Shown here: positions 35,334 to 45,275 of the stretch, piece after piece
Layout of the letters: each line of letters begins with the position of its first letter
How positions within the stretch are numbered: the stretch's first letter is position 1
Source: Takakia lepidozioides
Taxonomy: Eukaryota > Streptophyta > Takakiopsida > Takakiales > Takakiaceae
Direction: 5' to 3'
Assembly (NCBI GenBank): GCA_030704615.1
Contig: CM060734.1
Coordinates: 4,278,001-4,342,000 of the forward strand
Length of the DNA stretch: 64,000 nt
Made by a program: the position numbers and the translations under genes
Notes under the pieces: generated by a model
The model's input: only the letters and a program-made list of their open reading frames with translations
Database searches by the model: none
Told to the model about the DNA's origin: nothing

Positions 35334-35566
35334 GAGTGTTTGAAATTGAAAGTTTTGGTGCAAGGAGCAATTTAACTTATGAGTTGATGTCCACCATAGC
35401 AGCTATGAGAAGACTGCAATCCTTCGGCCCCGCCACTTTGAGCGCGCCTGAATACTCCAACAGCTTAAAGTCTCCCAACGCACTCCTGCTCGACCCTCCC
35501 AGGACTCCTCTCACTAGTCGTTACCCCCTCTCACCCAACCAGCCCTGACCATCCCGAGGCCTTCAT
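35334..35566. other. Short non-coding stretch
   Basis: Between the SINE and the chromodomain remnant. No feature recognised. Confidence 0.4.
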
Positions 35567-35730
35567 CATTGAGGCCATCCTTGGCATCAAAACCCAAACC
35601 TCACTCGACGCATTTGGCGCTACTAGTGTTGATACATACTACTTTTGTAAATGGGCAGGCTTTTCTACATAAGACTTGTAGCACGTGGCAAATCGAAGAA
35701 GTTTGGGACCCACGAAGACGGTGACCCCGC
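35567..35730 (+). pseudogene. Chromodomain remnant
   Basis: One frame reads AFIIEAILGIKT ... DTYYFCKWAGFS, then a stop, and the next frame supplies STWQIEEVWDP. The pattern E-I-L, Y-x-x-K-W-x-G-F, S-T-W-x-x-E-E matches chromodomains, including the aromatic cage Trp. It is isolated from any integrase and differs from the chromodomain at 20.5 kb, so it is probably a leftover of another element or of a CMT/HP1-like exon. Confidence 0.45.
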
Positions 35731-37495
35731 CCATAACCGTGCTCTTCTAATCAGATTCCACAAACAAACTAACACCAAATGTCTAGCACAGATCCGCTGG
35801 TCAATACCACTCTTCTCGAACCCAATTAATAGACGTCCGTTACATCCGCACCTCCCTAGCTGCCCCAAATCTGTATATACAAACCACTGAATGTAACCCA
35901 GACAAAGACATTGCGCACAATTCCCCCATCATATGCCCTAGTCCTAGTATGTCCAACATATACACACTCTGCTCTAGATCTTTGATGAATGGCGGCGTCT
36001 TGGTAGAACAAGGAAGTCTCTCTCCCTCCCTTTATAAACCCTACCTTTTGAGACCAAGCTCTTTTTTCTTGTGCTTGGCAAGACTTTGCTTTGGTTAGGG
36101 TAGCAGTGTTGTGGTGCTGGCGGAGTCCTCCCTGCACGGTTAGGCTTGTGGAGAGATGGCGACTCTCCCCCAAACAGTAAAAAAGGTGTTTTTTGTTTGT
36201 TTGTTTTGCTTCCCTGCTTTCTTTGGCATTCTCTGCGCTTAGATTGAAGTGTATTTGACCTCGATAGCAAGTGTGGAAGCCTGCTACTCACCTCGTGCAT
36301 CCTCACTAACTCACAATGCGTTGTGGTTGTTTTTGGGACGGGCACAGGTGAGGGCTTCCACTTAATATTTTGATGTCTAGGTGCTGCTGGATGCCAAGTG
36401 GGATTGCAGAGCAGGGGAAGGAATTGCTTGCCAGGGACTCATCTTAAAATGTTGAAAAACTAAACTACTCTATGGTTTTTCTTGATCCTACCTCTTTCCT
36501 TCCTTTATTTTTGAAGAACAAGTGTAATGCTTTCTACGATGGGCTATTTTCGGTCCAGCCAATGGAAGACCTCTGCTTTGTTGTGACAGCCGGGTTTATG
36601 ATGGCTTGTGTGAGAGACACATATCTGTTTTCCAGGCCCTAGTTTGCTTTGCTTACCTTATGGTAGTTGGAAACAATTTGAGAGGCTGCAAAGAACTGTT
36701 TGTTGCAGCTATTCGGGTACCCATGTTGGCCCCTGTTATGTTCCAACCCGGATGGCTTTGTTAGCTAGATGCTTAGGCCAGGGTATGGTGAAGATTCTGC
36801 CTGTGGATATTCGGCTGATAATGAAATATGGCAGCAATATATAACTGGTAACTGGTTGAGGCAGCCAGGGTGGTCAAGTGGAAATACCCCCTAGACATGG
36901 TGTAATGACATGGTCAAATGTGGAATGATGTGAATAGGATGTACTGACAGTATTATATACTGTCACATGATGTGTATGCAGTCCTTAATCTTTACCTTGC
37001 TTGGTCACGAACTTTGATTTTCAGCTGTAGCAAGAAATAAAGGTATAGGGGTATTCTGGAAAACTTACCAGACATATCCACCTTCCCTATGGGGGCAAGC
37101 TGTGCTGCAGACCAGTCTAAACAAATACTGGCAGGGCAAGATATTTAAATCTGTGATGTCCAAGTGTTCTTCTTGTTCTTTTTGTTTTGGAAAAAAAACC
37201 CTCCATGACACCCATGGGGTTTGAGTAAGTATGCTTGGATTACAGCTTGACTGTTGGTCAATCAGCATCGGTGGCATACTCTTTGGTTATGAATAATACT
37301 AACATGAACACATTATTGTGCATGGATGTAATTCTGGATTTTCTAAGCTTGATGATTGATGGATGGTGCCACTGTTAAGTGGCTGATATGTCTGATTATT
37401 CTTTCATGACAACGACCCTAGGGGTCCTGTCCTTGTCTTGACATGACAAAAAGTATCTTCCCTCTCTCACTGTCCAGTATGCTTAGTGATTTCTG
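35731..37495. other. Region without recognised genes
   Basis: Contains the second copy of the exon-like repeat (36247-36372) and, at 37345-37495, an inverted relative of 30092-30235. ORFs seen are short and without domains. Confidence 0.55.
36247..36372 (+). repeat. Second copy of exon-like segment (25262-25390)
   Basis: Shares the CTGCTACTCACCTCGTGCAT and TTTTTGGGACGGGCACAGGT blocks. Here it is not inside visible terminal inverted repeats. Confidence 0.6.
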
Positions 37496-37752
37496 CATAG
37501 TGGTAAACGGTCCACTACTCCCTCTATTGGTTAAAGCCGATGCTAACGTGGCCGTGTGATATCGTGGTTCACGGCCCACAGTTACTACACTACCCACTAC
37601 TGCTCCCGTGGTAATGTACCCTTGTCCCGCCAGTTGCTAAGTATCGCGTACTTAGCCATCTCTGCCTGTGGCCAGGTAGTGTATGTCCATCACTACCCGG
37701 TATGTCCCGTTGTGACCCTCGTTGTCCGTCCCTCGTAGCATAGCCGTTATCA
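37496..37752 (-). mobile_element. 5' LTR fragment of second Ty3/gypsy element
   Basis: Reverse complement matches 49371 to about 49601, the first 230 bases of the 3' LTR, and carries about 27 extra bases. The outer end TGATAACGGC is at 37752, and the flank read on the minus strand is ...CAGCTAGC. Similarity ends sharply at 37496, a rearrangement breakpoint. Confidence 0.88.
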
Positions 37753-39385
37753 GCTAGCTGACATAATGTATTGATCAAGGGTTTCCAATTTGCTTCTGCG
37801 CTTGTGAAAGTTACAAAAAATGTTAGTGGGCCGAGTTGGCGTATCATAGCAAATATATCTTTCCGTAATCGTTGCAAATAATGTGGTGATATTCGAACCT
37901 TCTCAAGTTCCCGGTATCCCAAGTCAAATCGTAGTATTGTATCAACGTTTGGTTTACAACTAACTTGCTTTGCTGTTAGTTCACGCCCTTGAAGTTTACC
38001 TTTCCTAATTCAAACCCAAGATGATCAAAGTACGAAATAAATTATAACTTTAATAGCTTTAAAAAATAAATTGGGAATATAACATGCAAATTTCCTATTC
38101 AGAAGAGTGAGCTCCCATTTTGCAATTGCTTGATATGAATAATTTTTGATAATTTCCCCAGGACGAGATTGTCCATAAAACAGGGTTGGGAAATTGTATT
38201 CTTCACTATTATGATCTCGAAAAAGTCCAAGAGGCTTATATCCTTCGTTTGGAGCGATTGCATAAGTACTGTATTCATGATCGAATATTTGTTCAGCGTC
38301 AAGGAAATTTTTCTACGAATGTGTCCGTGGGAGTGTTTTCATATATTTCTTTGAAACAGTCATTAGTATTTTGGTCGTCAACATCGTCTATGATTGTTTG
38401 GAAATCCTCAAACAATTGAAACATGTCTTTCCAGTTGCTTCTTATCGATATATAATGGATTCTCACATAAATCATGCAATGCTCTAATAACCATGTTTGG
38501 TCGGACGTACCCTAACATGTAAGGTGTATTATATTCAAGTTTTCGTTTTAGCATAATTGCTATTGTTGCTTCATCTTGAGGAAGACGTGGCAAGACAGAG
38601 TGAATTTTATCAATATTTGTTGGAACATTAATAATGCTACCACGAATGCCAAATTGACCGAATCCATGCAACTGATATATTTGTGCAAATGCCATTCGAG
38701 GGGCTACAAGACGTTCTTCCAATTGGTTCAAGACATCTACTGATTCAATTTTTTTTTTTTGTTTCATGATAATGTTCAATAAGCAAATTTATTTTCTTAT
38801 CATCATCAATCATACGCCGACAAACCTCACACAAATATGAGATCTCTGATTGTGAATGAACCAAATCTCGGACATATAATATTATATAGTTTAAATAATC
38901 TTCAAAAGCCAATTTCAGCTAGTACTTAAGCCACAATCGGCCGCAACATACACAAACGAACCTAGGAGAATCGTCTATATCTCTTTTGTATTTTTTAATT
39001 AATGCAAATTTTTTAGTTTTCAAAATGTTATGTTTTAGAGTTTTTTTGTTTTTAATAAAAATTTCTCGATCTATTGGGTTTTGACCTTTTTTTCGTAATA
39101 GATATAAATGTCGAATGATTTGTTGAAAGACAGTTTTAAATGAGTATGAGAGCATAAAAATTCATTCCCAATTTGTTTGTTTGGGAAACTAGGGTTTGTT
39201 TGTTTAATATGCAATAATTCTCTGTCAAGCTCTTTTGTCCAATGAAAACGTTTAGCATATGTAACATCATGCATGTTTGATGTGAAAATATTTATTTCAA
39301 TATCAGCGTTAGATTGTGGAGTTGATGTTGTATTTGTCTCCACATTCATGCTCGCTTTAGTGGTATCAAATTTTGGTGTTTTCAA
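37753..39385 (-). pseudogene. Helentron Rep/helicase protein, N-terminal half
   Basis: Degenerate minus-strand coding sequence in several frames. From 39385 downwards: a leader with a possible Cys motif (FVCVCCGRLW). At 38779-38408 is the Helitron N-terminal region known as DUF6570, with PRMAFAQIYQLHGFGQ and GSIINVPTNIDKI. Then come FPTLFYGQSRPGE and ACYIPNLFFKA. At 37922-37770 the start of the Rep (Helitron_like_N) domain appears, with LGPLTFFVTFTSAEANW. It stops at the LTR at 37752 and resumes in register at 50.23 kb on the plus strand. The protein would nick and transfer DNA for rolling-circle-like transposition. Frameshifts show it is dead. Confidence 0.82.
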
Positions 39386-39687
39386 ATCGTTTGCGTAAGT
39401 TTTCGCCTACTTCTTCTTTAAAATACATAAATGTCGATGTATTTGCACATGAGTTAAGATCAAATGTGGATTCATTTTTATAAATATTTTAGCTATAACA
39501 AGCACAGTACTATCAAGGTTTTTTTCACATATATTGAGAAGTATTTTATCAAATTCATTTGTCCATCGGAATCTTCGAAAAAAATTATGTTTAGGTTTAT
39601 CAAATGTGGAAGCCGAAGTTCTATTTTGCTGGTTTCAGTTGGTTTGGATGTTGAATTGGCCTGCTCCGAGTATGGGAGGATGGTCGA

Positions 39688-40981
39688 GTGAGGATTGTGC
39701 CTCACCCAACACAGCGGGCACGGTTAGTGCGGCATGCCCATGAGGAGTTGGGGCATTTTGGGGTGCGACGCACTCATAGTCTACTGCAGGGGCAGTATTG
39801 GTGGCGTGGTATGCACACAGAGGTGCAACAATTTGTGGCTAGGTGCATGGTGTGTGACAGGGTGCGTGCTTCGTTCAACGCCCCTACTCTACAATTGCAC
39901 CCTCTTCCGATCATGGGATTGGGCTACAGGTGGAGTCTTGACTTTGCAGGGTCGTTGCCACTGACCATGCGCCACAACAAGTACGTGTTGGTGATAGTGG
40001 AGCACTTCTCCAAGTGGATCGAGTTGGTTCCATTGCCTGATAAGGCTAGTGAGGGAGCTGCGTATGCATTCTTGGATTGTGTACTTAGCCGATTCGGTGC
40101 TCCAGCTGAGGTACTCACGGACCAAAGGAGTTTTAGTTCTTGGGGGAGTTTCAGGCATTGTGTGACAAGGCCTCGGTAGACCACCGCATCACTTCTCGGG
40201 ATCATCCAGAGGCCGATAGCTTGGCAGAGAGGGTTGTTCAGACAGTGGAGAGGGGTTTGCGCAAGTATGGCTTGCAGAAGGGACACCTAGGAGATTGGGA
40301 CCTTCAGTTACCTTGGTTAGTCATGGGCTACAGGTTCAGCAAGCAAGCATCACTTGTCTCCTTTTCACCATACTTTCTTCTCTTTGGCCGAGAGCCGGAT
40401 TTGCTTGCATCCATTCGTAGAGAAGCTGCTATAGTTCTCAACCTTGACGATCCGGACATGTGGGCACGTGCATGTAATCAGCGTGCAGAGTTGTTCAAGA
40501 AAGTCATGCCCATGGCTTTCGAGAACCTTGCCATTGCACAACATCGTGATACGTTGAGGTATGCTACCATACGTGGTGGGGGCTATCGTCTTGGGGTTCG
40601 GAGATTTAACCCTGGTGACTATGTATATCTGCAGCAGACTGCTCCTACGACCTTGGATGTGACTGCAGGACGTACTATTTTGAGGGTTCGAGAGGTGTTG
40701 CCCTCAGGAGTCCTGATCTTGGAGGGTCGGGATGGCATGATTTGGAAGAACCATGTGCGTAATTGCGCGCCATGTCACCTTCCAAATGTTGATGGAAGGG
40801 TTGACCCAAACCTGGCAGTGGTACCTGCAAGTTTGAGGTGCATGTGTGTGGGTCTGCTAGAGGGGCAGCCACCATGCTGGTGTGTGATCGATGCTCTAGA
40901 GGTTGGCATATGGGATGCTTGACTCCACCTCTTGAGATGGTTCCTGATGGAGATTGGTTATGTCCGCATTGCATTGGATAG
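39688..40981 (+). pseudogene. Ty3/gypsy integrase with C-terminal PHD finger
   Basis: The integrase zinc domain (HAHEELGHFG ... CMVCDRV) is followed by the catalytic core, with the first Asp in WSLDFAGSLP and the second in EVLTDQ. After a frameshift near 40.13 kb, DHPEADSLAERVVQT carries the Glu. The C-terminal domain contains RFNPGDYVYLQQ. After another shift in a TGTGTG run near 40.84 kb comes a PHD finger: VCGSARG, MLVCDRCSRGWHMGCL, PDGDWLCPHC, with Cys4-His-Cys3 spacing, ending at the TAG at 40979-40981. PHD fingers read histone H3 tails, so this would replace the chromodomain as targeting module. RT and RNase H are absent and no LTRs were found. It sits next to the Helentron N-terminus. 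Confidence 0.83.
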
Positions 40982-41908
40982 TGGGAGTGGATACAACCAT
41001 GGAAGGCTAACAAGAAATGCAAGGCCAAGCTACTAGGAGACCAACACACGAGATCCTGACTCAAGTTCACATATTGCAAGACGGCGACTAACGATGGGGT
41101 TGCTCTTGTACCCGACCTCTTGGTCTATAGAGTTTGAGTACAATAGGAACAGTGATAGAGGACTTAGTACGGCTGTGGCTATTACATCTTGTAGCTATCT
41201 GGAGTTAGAGGGACCTAACCGCCAGCTAGGGGGGCGATTGTGGTATAGCTTTCTAGGATTGTGTGCTTAGATTGTGTGGTGGACAGCGATGTATGTTGTG
41301 GCACGATGCTTAGGTGCACGACAACCGTGTAATGACTTTCAACAGGTGGATTGAACCCACAACCACTCATGAGAGGGTATGTGCCTGTTTACTCCCAAAT
41401 TTTGCACGCACATTGCATATGTTGTCATTAAGCATATGGCTTAAAAATGGAATTAAAAAAAAATCATGTGCAGGCGAAACGCAATTTTCCGTCTCTACGA
41501 CACGTAGCTGCGTTCAACACTAGAATGACCCATTGAATGAACTTGGTTCAAGCTCATATTTGGTCCACATGTGTATAAGTATGTTCAAATCACATGTGCA
41601 AAGTTGCAACCCACACGAGCAACAAGACAAATATTTACATCAATTGATTAATCGGATGTATACAAAGTACATCATGAGAATATCTACAATGCCCCTCTAC
41701 ACAATCCTTATCTCAAAGGAACCCTATTTCTATCATACACATCCCACTCATGCTGTAACCGGAGGTCCCAATCATCCCGGGAGAACTTGTATGAGGCAAA
41801 TAGCTCGCTGTCAGCCCTAATAGTCCTACTAGCACATGTCATGACAAACATGTGCATCGCCTCACAATATACCGACGTATGACCACAAAAGCTCTCATGC
41901 CCCTCGCT
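40982..41908. other. Region without recognised genes
   Basis: Includes the probable 3' part of the PHD element and a SINE fragment at 41325-41389. No ORF has domains. Confidence 0.5.
41325..41389 (-). mobile_element. SINE fragment
   Basis: Matches the B-box half of the SINE at 33.95-34.0 kb (GTTCAATCC on the reverse strand, AATGACTTTCAACAGGTGGA on the forward). The 5' part with the A box is missing. Confidence 0.65.
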
Positions 41909-43420
41909 TCATTCGTCCCATACTACATTGGTTCTCCTAGGATGACCAAAAGAACTGTTGATGAGCCCAGCAACATTGCCAAAGATATCGGGGTCACCAT
42001 CACAAAATCTGATATCAATGGGAGACAACCCCCGTCTACGTACATCCTGTCCATTGACACACAAAATGTAGGGTAGGATGTATGGGACTTCGAGGTGTAA
42101 TGTACAGAACTCCCCGGAGGTGTAGTATGGACCGTAGTAGGGAAACGAGTCCACCATGCTGTTTCTCCGAGGAGGAACCACAATATTATTGATCGTGAAT
42201 AAACCCCGACCCATAGCAGGGTCAGTAGTGGCTCTCACAACATACCGTCTCCCCCAATACTCAAACTCCACATTCTCTCGGATGGGGGTAGGAGGGTCGA
42301 GATGATTTCCCCAACAACGAGGCTAGACGGTCCTCAATAACATTGCGCTTCCCATCGGGGGCGAGGATCCAGCTCAGGCCGCCCAAGCCGAAGGGGAGGA
42401 AACCTAGGGCGAAGCCCACCCCTCCTAGGGGTTGGGGGGGCACATTCACGTAGAGGTGGAGGTGGAGGTGGTACTGCTGGCAGAGGAGATGAAAATGGAG
42501 GTGGTTGAGGATGTAATGCCGGAGGTGCAGCCGGGGGTACAACGTCCGGATCAGGTAAAGAAACAGACGGGGGGGGGGGGGGGGCAGGGCACAATCGGCC
42601 TGCAAGCTGCTACTGCATGTACAGCGCGGAGAATCATCAGATGGGGACACTGGATCAGGGGGACCGCCTGAGGAAACCGGAGGGGGGGGGGGGGGGTGCT
42701 CGTCGCCGGCCATAACGCCTACGACATCTACGATACCCCTTGACCCTACACATCTCATCTACGTGATGCTGGGGGAACCAACTGGTCACATCGGGCACAG
42801 GCTCTGGCACAAATTCTGCAAGCAGACCGGCGCGAAATGCCTCCCCTGCAATGTGATTGCGAGCTTGGGCATCAAGTCGTGGCTGCAATATGCGTAGTGT
42901 ACGACACATCAATACTTATGTCATAATTTGGATTCATGTATGCTTACCAATCATACTATATTATTAGATAAACCAAATGTACTATACAATGAATGTTAAT
43001 GAGACGGGTGGGAAAAAAACTCACCTTTGCCGCATCCGCAATCTTGTTCTTTTTGTAATGTCTTTCGACAATATGCGGTCGCCGCCTCGGTGGTCTGGTG
43101 CCGCCCGGCGGTATCCGTTCCCAACACTTAGTGCACCAACACTCAATCCTGTCGGGGGGGTCAAAGGTGGACGTGGGTGGACGGGGTGGCCCGCGAGGGG
43201 GCAACCCGCGGCGCGCCCGATTCGATCCCGGAGTGTCAACATCCTCCGCATCACCTGAAATTTGGCCTTGGTCCCTTCTAGGATTGTGTCCGGTAACCTG
43301 TATTGGATCAGGTGTAATGGGTGGCTCCTCGCCACGAAAAACGGTCGCTCTAGGGCCACAATCGATATGTGGTACTACCTCCCCATCCTCGAGGGAGACG
43401 GGTCGATGTTTCCTCACCAT
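41909..43420 (-). pseudogene. SET-domain protein gene, degenerate multi-exon
   Basis: Minus-strand exons. The first (43420-43025) begins MVRKHRPVSLEDGEV, is Pro/Arg-rich and has a Cys-His cluster (CWCTKCW ... RRRPHIVERHY) before a GTGAGT donor at 43024. The middle part (42912-42300) encodes LDAQARNHIAGEAFRAGLL and then Pro-rich sequence interrupted by two poly-G runs (42569-42584 and 42682-42696). The last segment (about 42300-41909) reads WGRRYVVRATTDPAMGRGLF, then PYILPYILCVNG, then DIFGNVAGLINSSFGHPRR. GRGLF and GN-x3-INxS are the S-adenosylmethionine-binding motifs of SET lysine methyltransferases; the usual NHSC is NSSF here. I could not place the acceptor of exon 2 without a stop, and the N-terminal zinc motif is common in transposon proteins, so it may be transposon cargo. 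Confidence 0.55.
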
Positions 43421-44100
43421 CGCATCCTAATTAACACACACCACCAGCACTTTCATTTCTCAAAAACCGTTGGCAAAAAAACCCTATGTCCCTTTTCCAC
43501 CCAATGACAACAAGGGGTTGCTATGCCCCAACCCCGGGAGGCCGTACCGACCCTGCAAAATATAAACTCCAAAACCCAGTATCAAAAAAATAATATAAAG
43601 AAAAAAGCAAATCCCAAATCTCGACATCTTTCTCTTGATCCCACATGACAAGACAGAGCCATAGACCATCTCCCCACCCCGACCTGCCTCTACTGCTGCG
43701 GCTGCGGCTGCTGCTGTTGGTGCTTCAAGCGCGCTGCTGCCGTGCTGTCGCGGCTACCAACGGCTCGGGTCCCCGCCGCTGCAGGACCTCTCTCCCCCGC
43801 TCACCACGGCTCTCTCTCTCTCTCTCTTCAGCTCGTTTAGATCCCGCCTCTACACGGCGTTTCTACCACAAAGGGGAGAGAGAGGTCAGCCCGTGCTTAG
43901 GGCAAGAGAGCAAGAGAGAAAGTGAGGGAGGAGGCGGTGCTTACCTTGGGCGTTGGAGCGGCATTGGGGCGAACTCCTCTCCACCTTGCGACCACCTCGG
44001 GCTCAGCAGCGGGTGCGTTTCTCCTCCACCCTAAACCCCACTCTCTGAACTCCCTTACTCCCAAAGAACAAACGAGAACGGGAGGGGAATGAGGTACTTC
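43421..44100. other. Upstream region of SET gene, with (TC)n
   Basis: No gene recognised. A TC microsatellite lies at about 43809-43829, and G+C-rich CTG/GCT repeats at about 43.69-43.74 kb. Confidence 0.5.
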
Positions 44101-44425
44101 AAGCACTTAGGAAAAAAAAAAGGCGCGGCGCCTACGTGCGATGACCGGCCGTCGCACGCCTGCGCCCCGCCTTTTTTTTTGAAATATAAACATGGCATCT
44201 GCGACGGCGGGACGTTGCTGCTTGCGACCCCCGACCTCACAAATTTAAAAAAACACTTTGCCGCCTGCGACAACTTTCCGTCGCGGCATGCGACCCCCGG
44301 CCTGAATTTTTTTTTTAAATGCGTCGCAAAATGCGACGCGTGGGTGTCACAGGCTGTGACGGCCGGCCTTTTTGGGTTTAGGGCCTTTTGGGGTTCTTAG
44401 TTTTTTTTTTTTTTTTTTTTTTTTT
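44101..44425. repeat. GTCGCA palindrome-rich segment and poly-T
   Basis: Repeated GTCGCA/TGCGAC strings form short hairpins (for example GCGTCGCAAAATGCGACGC), as in subterminal regions of DNA transposons. The segment ends at a 25-T run (44401-44425). Confidence 0.5.
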
Positions 44426-44427
44426 CT

Positions 44428-45010
44428 TCATATGGTACTGGGGTAGGGTGTTTGTTTTTCTTTATGGTGCTGGGTTTTGGATTGGTGGTTTGGTTCTGGG
44501 TCTTGGGGTTGAAATCCCGAGGCTGAGGCAAAGGCCCATGCCCTTAGGCAATGTGGGACTGGTCGGGGGGGGGGGGAGTGACTGAGTAAAAGGGGCTGGG
44601 GTTTTGGCTCAGCCTCGAGACTTTCAAAGTTGGTAAACAGAGGTATAGGCACAACTCCCTTGATAGATTTGAAGAGAGCGTCTCTTTGGTGAGAGAACCC
44701 CGGACAGTGTATCAGAAAATGAATATTGTCTTCAGGTTGCCCACACAACGGGCAATTGCACTCTCCCTTTCCTCTCTGCTTCTGTTTACTGTTCAAAGGT
44801 AGGCTTCCTGCCCTGAGTTTAAATTTCAGTCTGGTGCCGAGAGTGGGATAGACCCTTGAGCACATCCACGATGTCCTCCCCCATGTCACAGACTGGAAAC
44901 ATGTTCAGGGAAGTTTTCTTTCTAACGTTATATTCATCGGACAATTTTTTGGTAACAGACATGGCTTTGGACACTACACTCTCTAAGTCAGATTTATCCA
45001 GCAAGGTCAA
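44428..45010 (-). pseudogene. LINE-type reverse transcriptase C-terminal zinc motif remnant
   Basis: Minus frame 44889-44560 contains LKFKLRAGSLPLNSKQ and then CNCPLCGQPEDNIHFLIHCP, the CxxC...H...C motif found after the RT of many non-LTR retrotransposons. A preceding frame (45010-44819) gives a charged segment in the same orientation. Nothing of the RT catalytic core remains. This is a 3' fragment, consistent with the 5' truncation usual for LINEs. Confidence 0.6.
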
Positions 45011-45080
45011 GACTTGCGGGTTCAGATTCAGATCCTTGAGAATCTCTTCTACTCTCTTCTACTCTCTACTCTCTTCTACT

Positions 45081-45263
45081 AAGAGCAAAGCCACATCTAG
45101 GAGAAGCCAAAAAGCATTTGAGCCGAAGACAAACTAAATATTGATATAAGGCATTGGCTACAGGGGCCAGTTAGTAAGAGTAATGTACAGTGACCGGATC
45201 ATGTAGAAGGTGTGTACATATACTCGAGTATACTGTCTTACCAGGGCCTAGCTCATAATATCA
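45081..45263 (+). repeat. Dispersed repeat, copy of 29665-29843
   Basis: Shares GACCGGATCATGTAGAAGGT and GGGCCTAGCTCATAATATCA and lies immediately before the truncated pol of the second retroelement. Confidence 0.75.
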
Positions 45264-45275
45264 TAATTTATAAGT

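Noticed and set aside
42261-42758. 165-aa His/Leu/Pro-rich ORF in the SET gene
   Set aside because: Out of frame with the SET exon and driven by CCTCCACCTC repeats and poly-G tracts.
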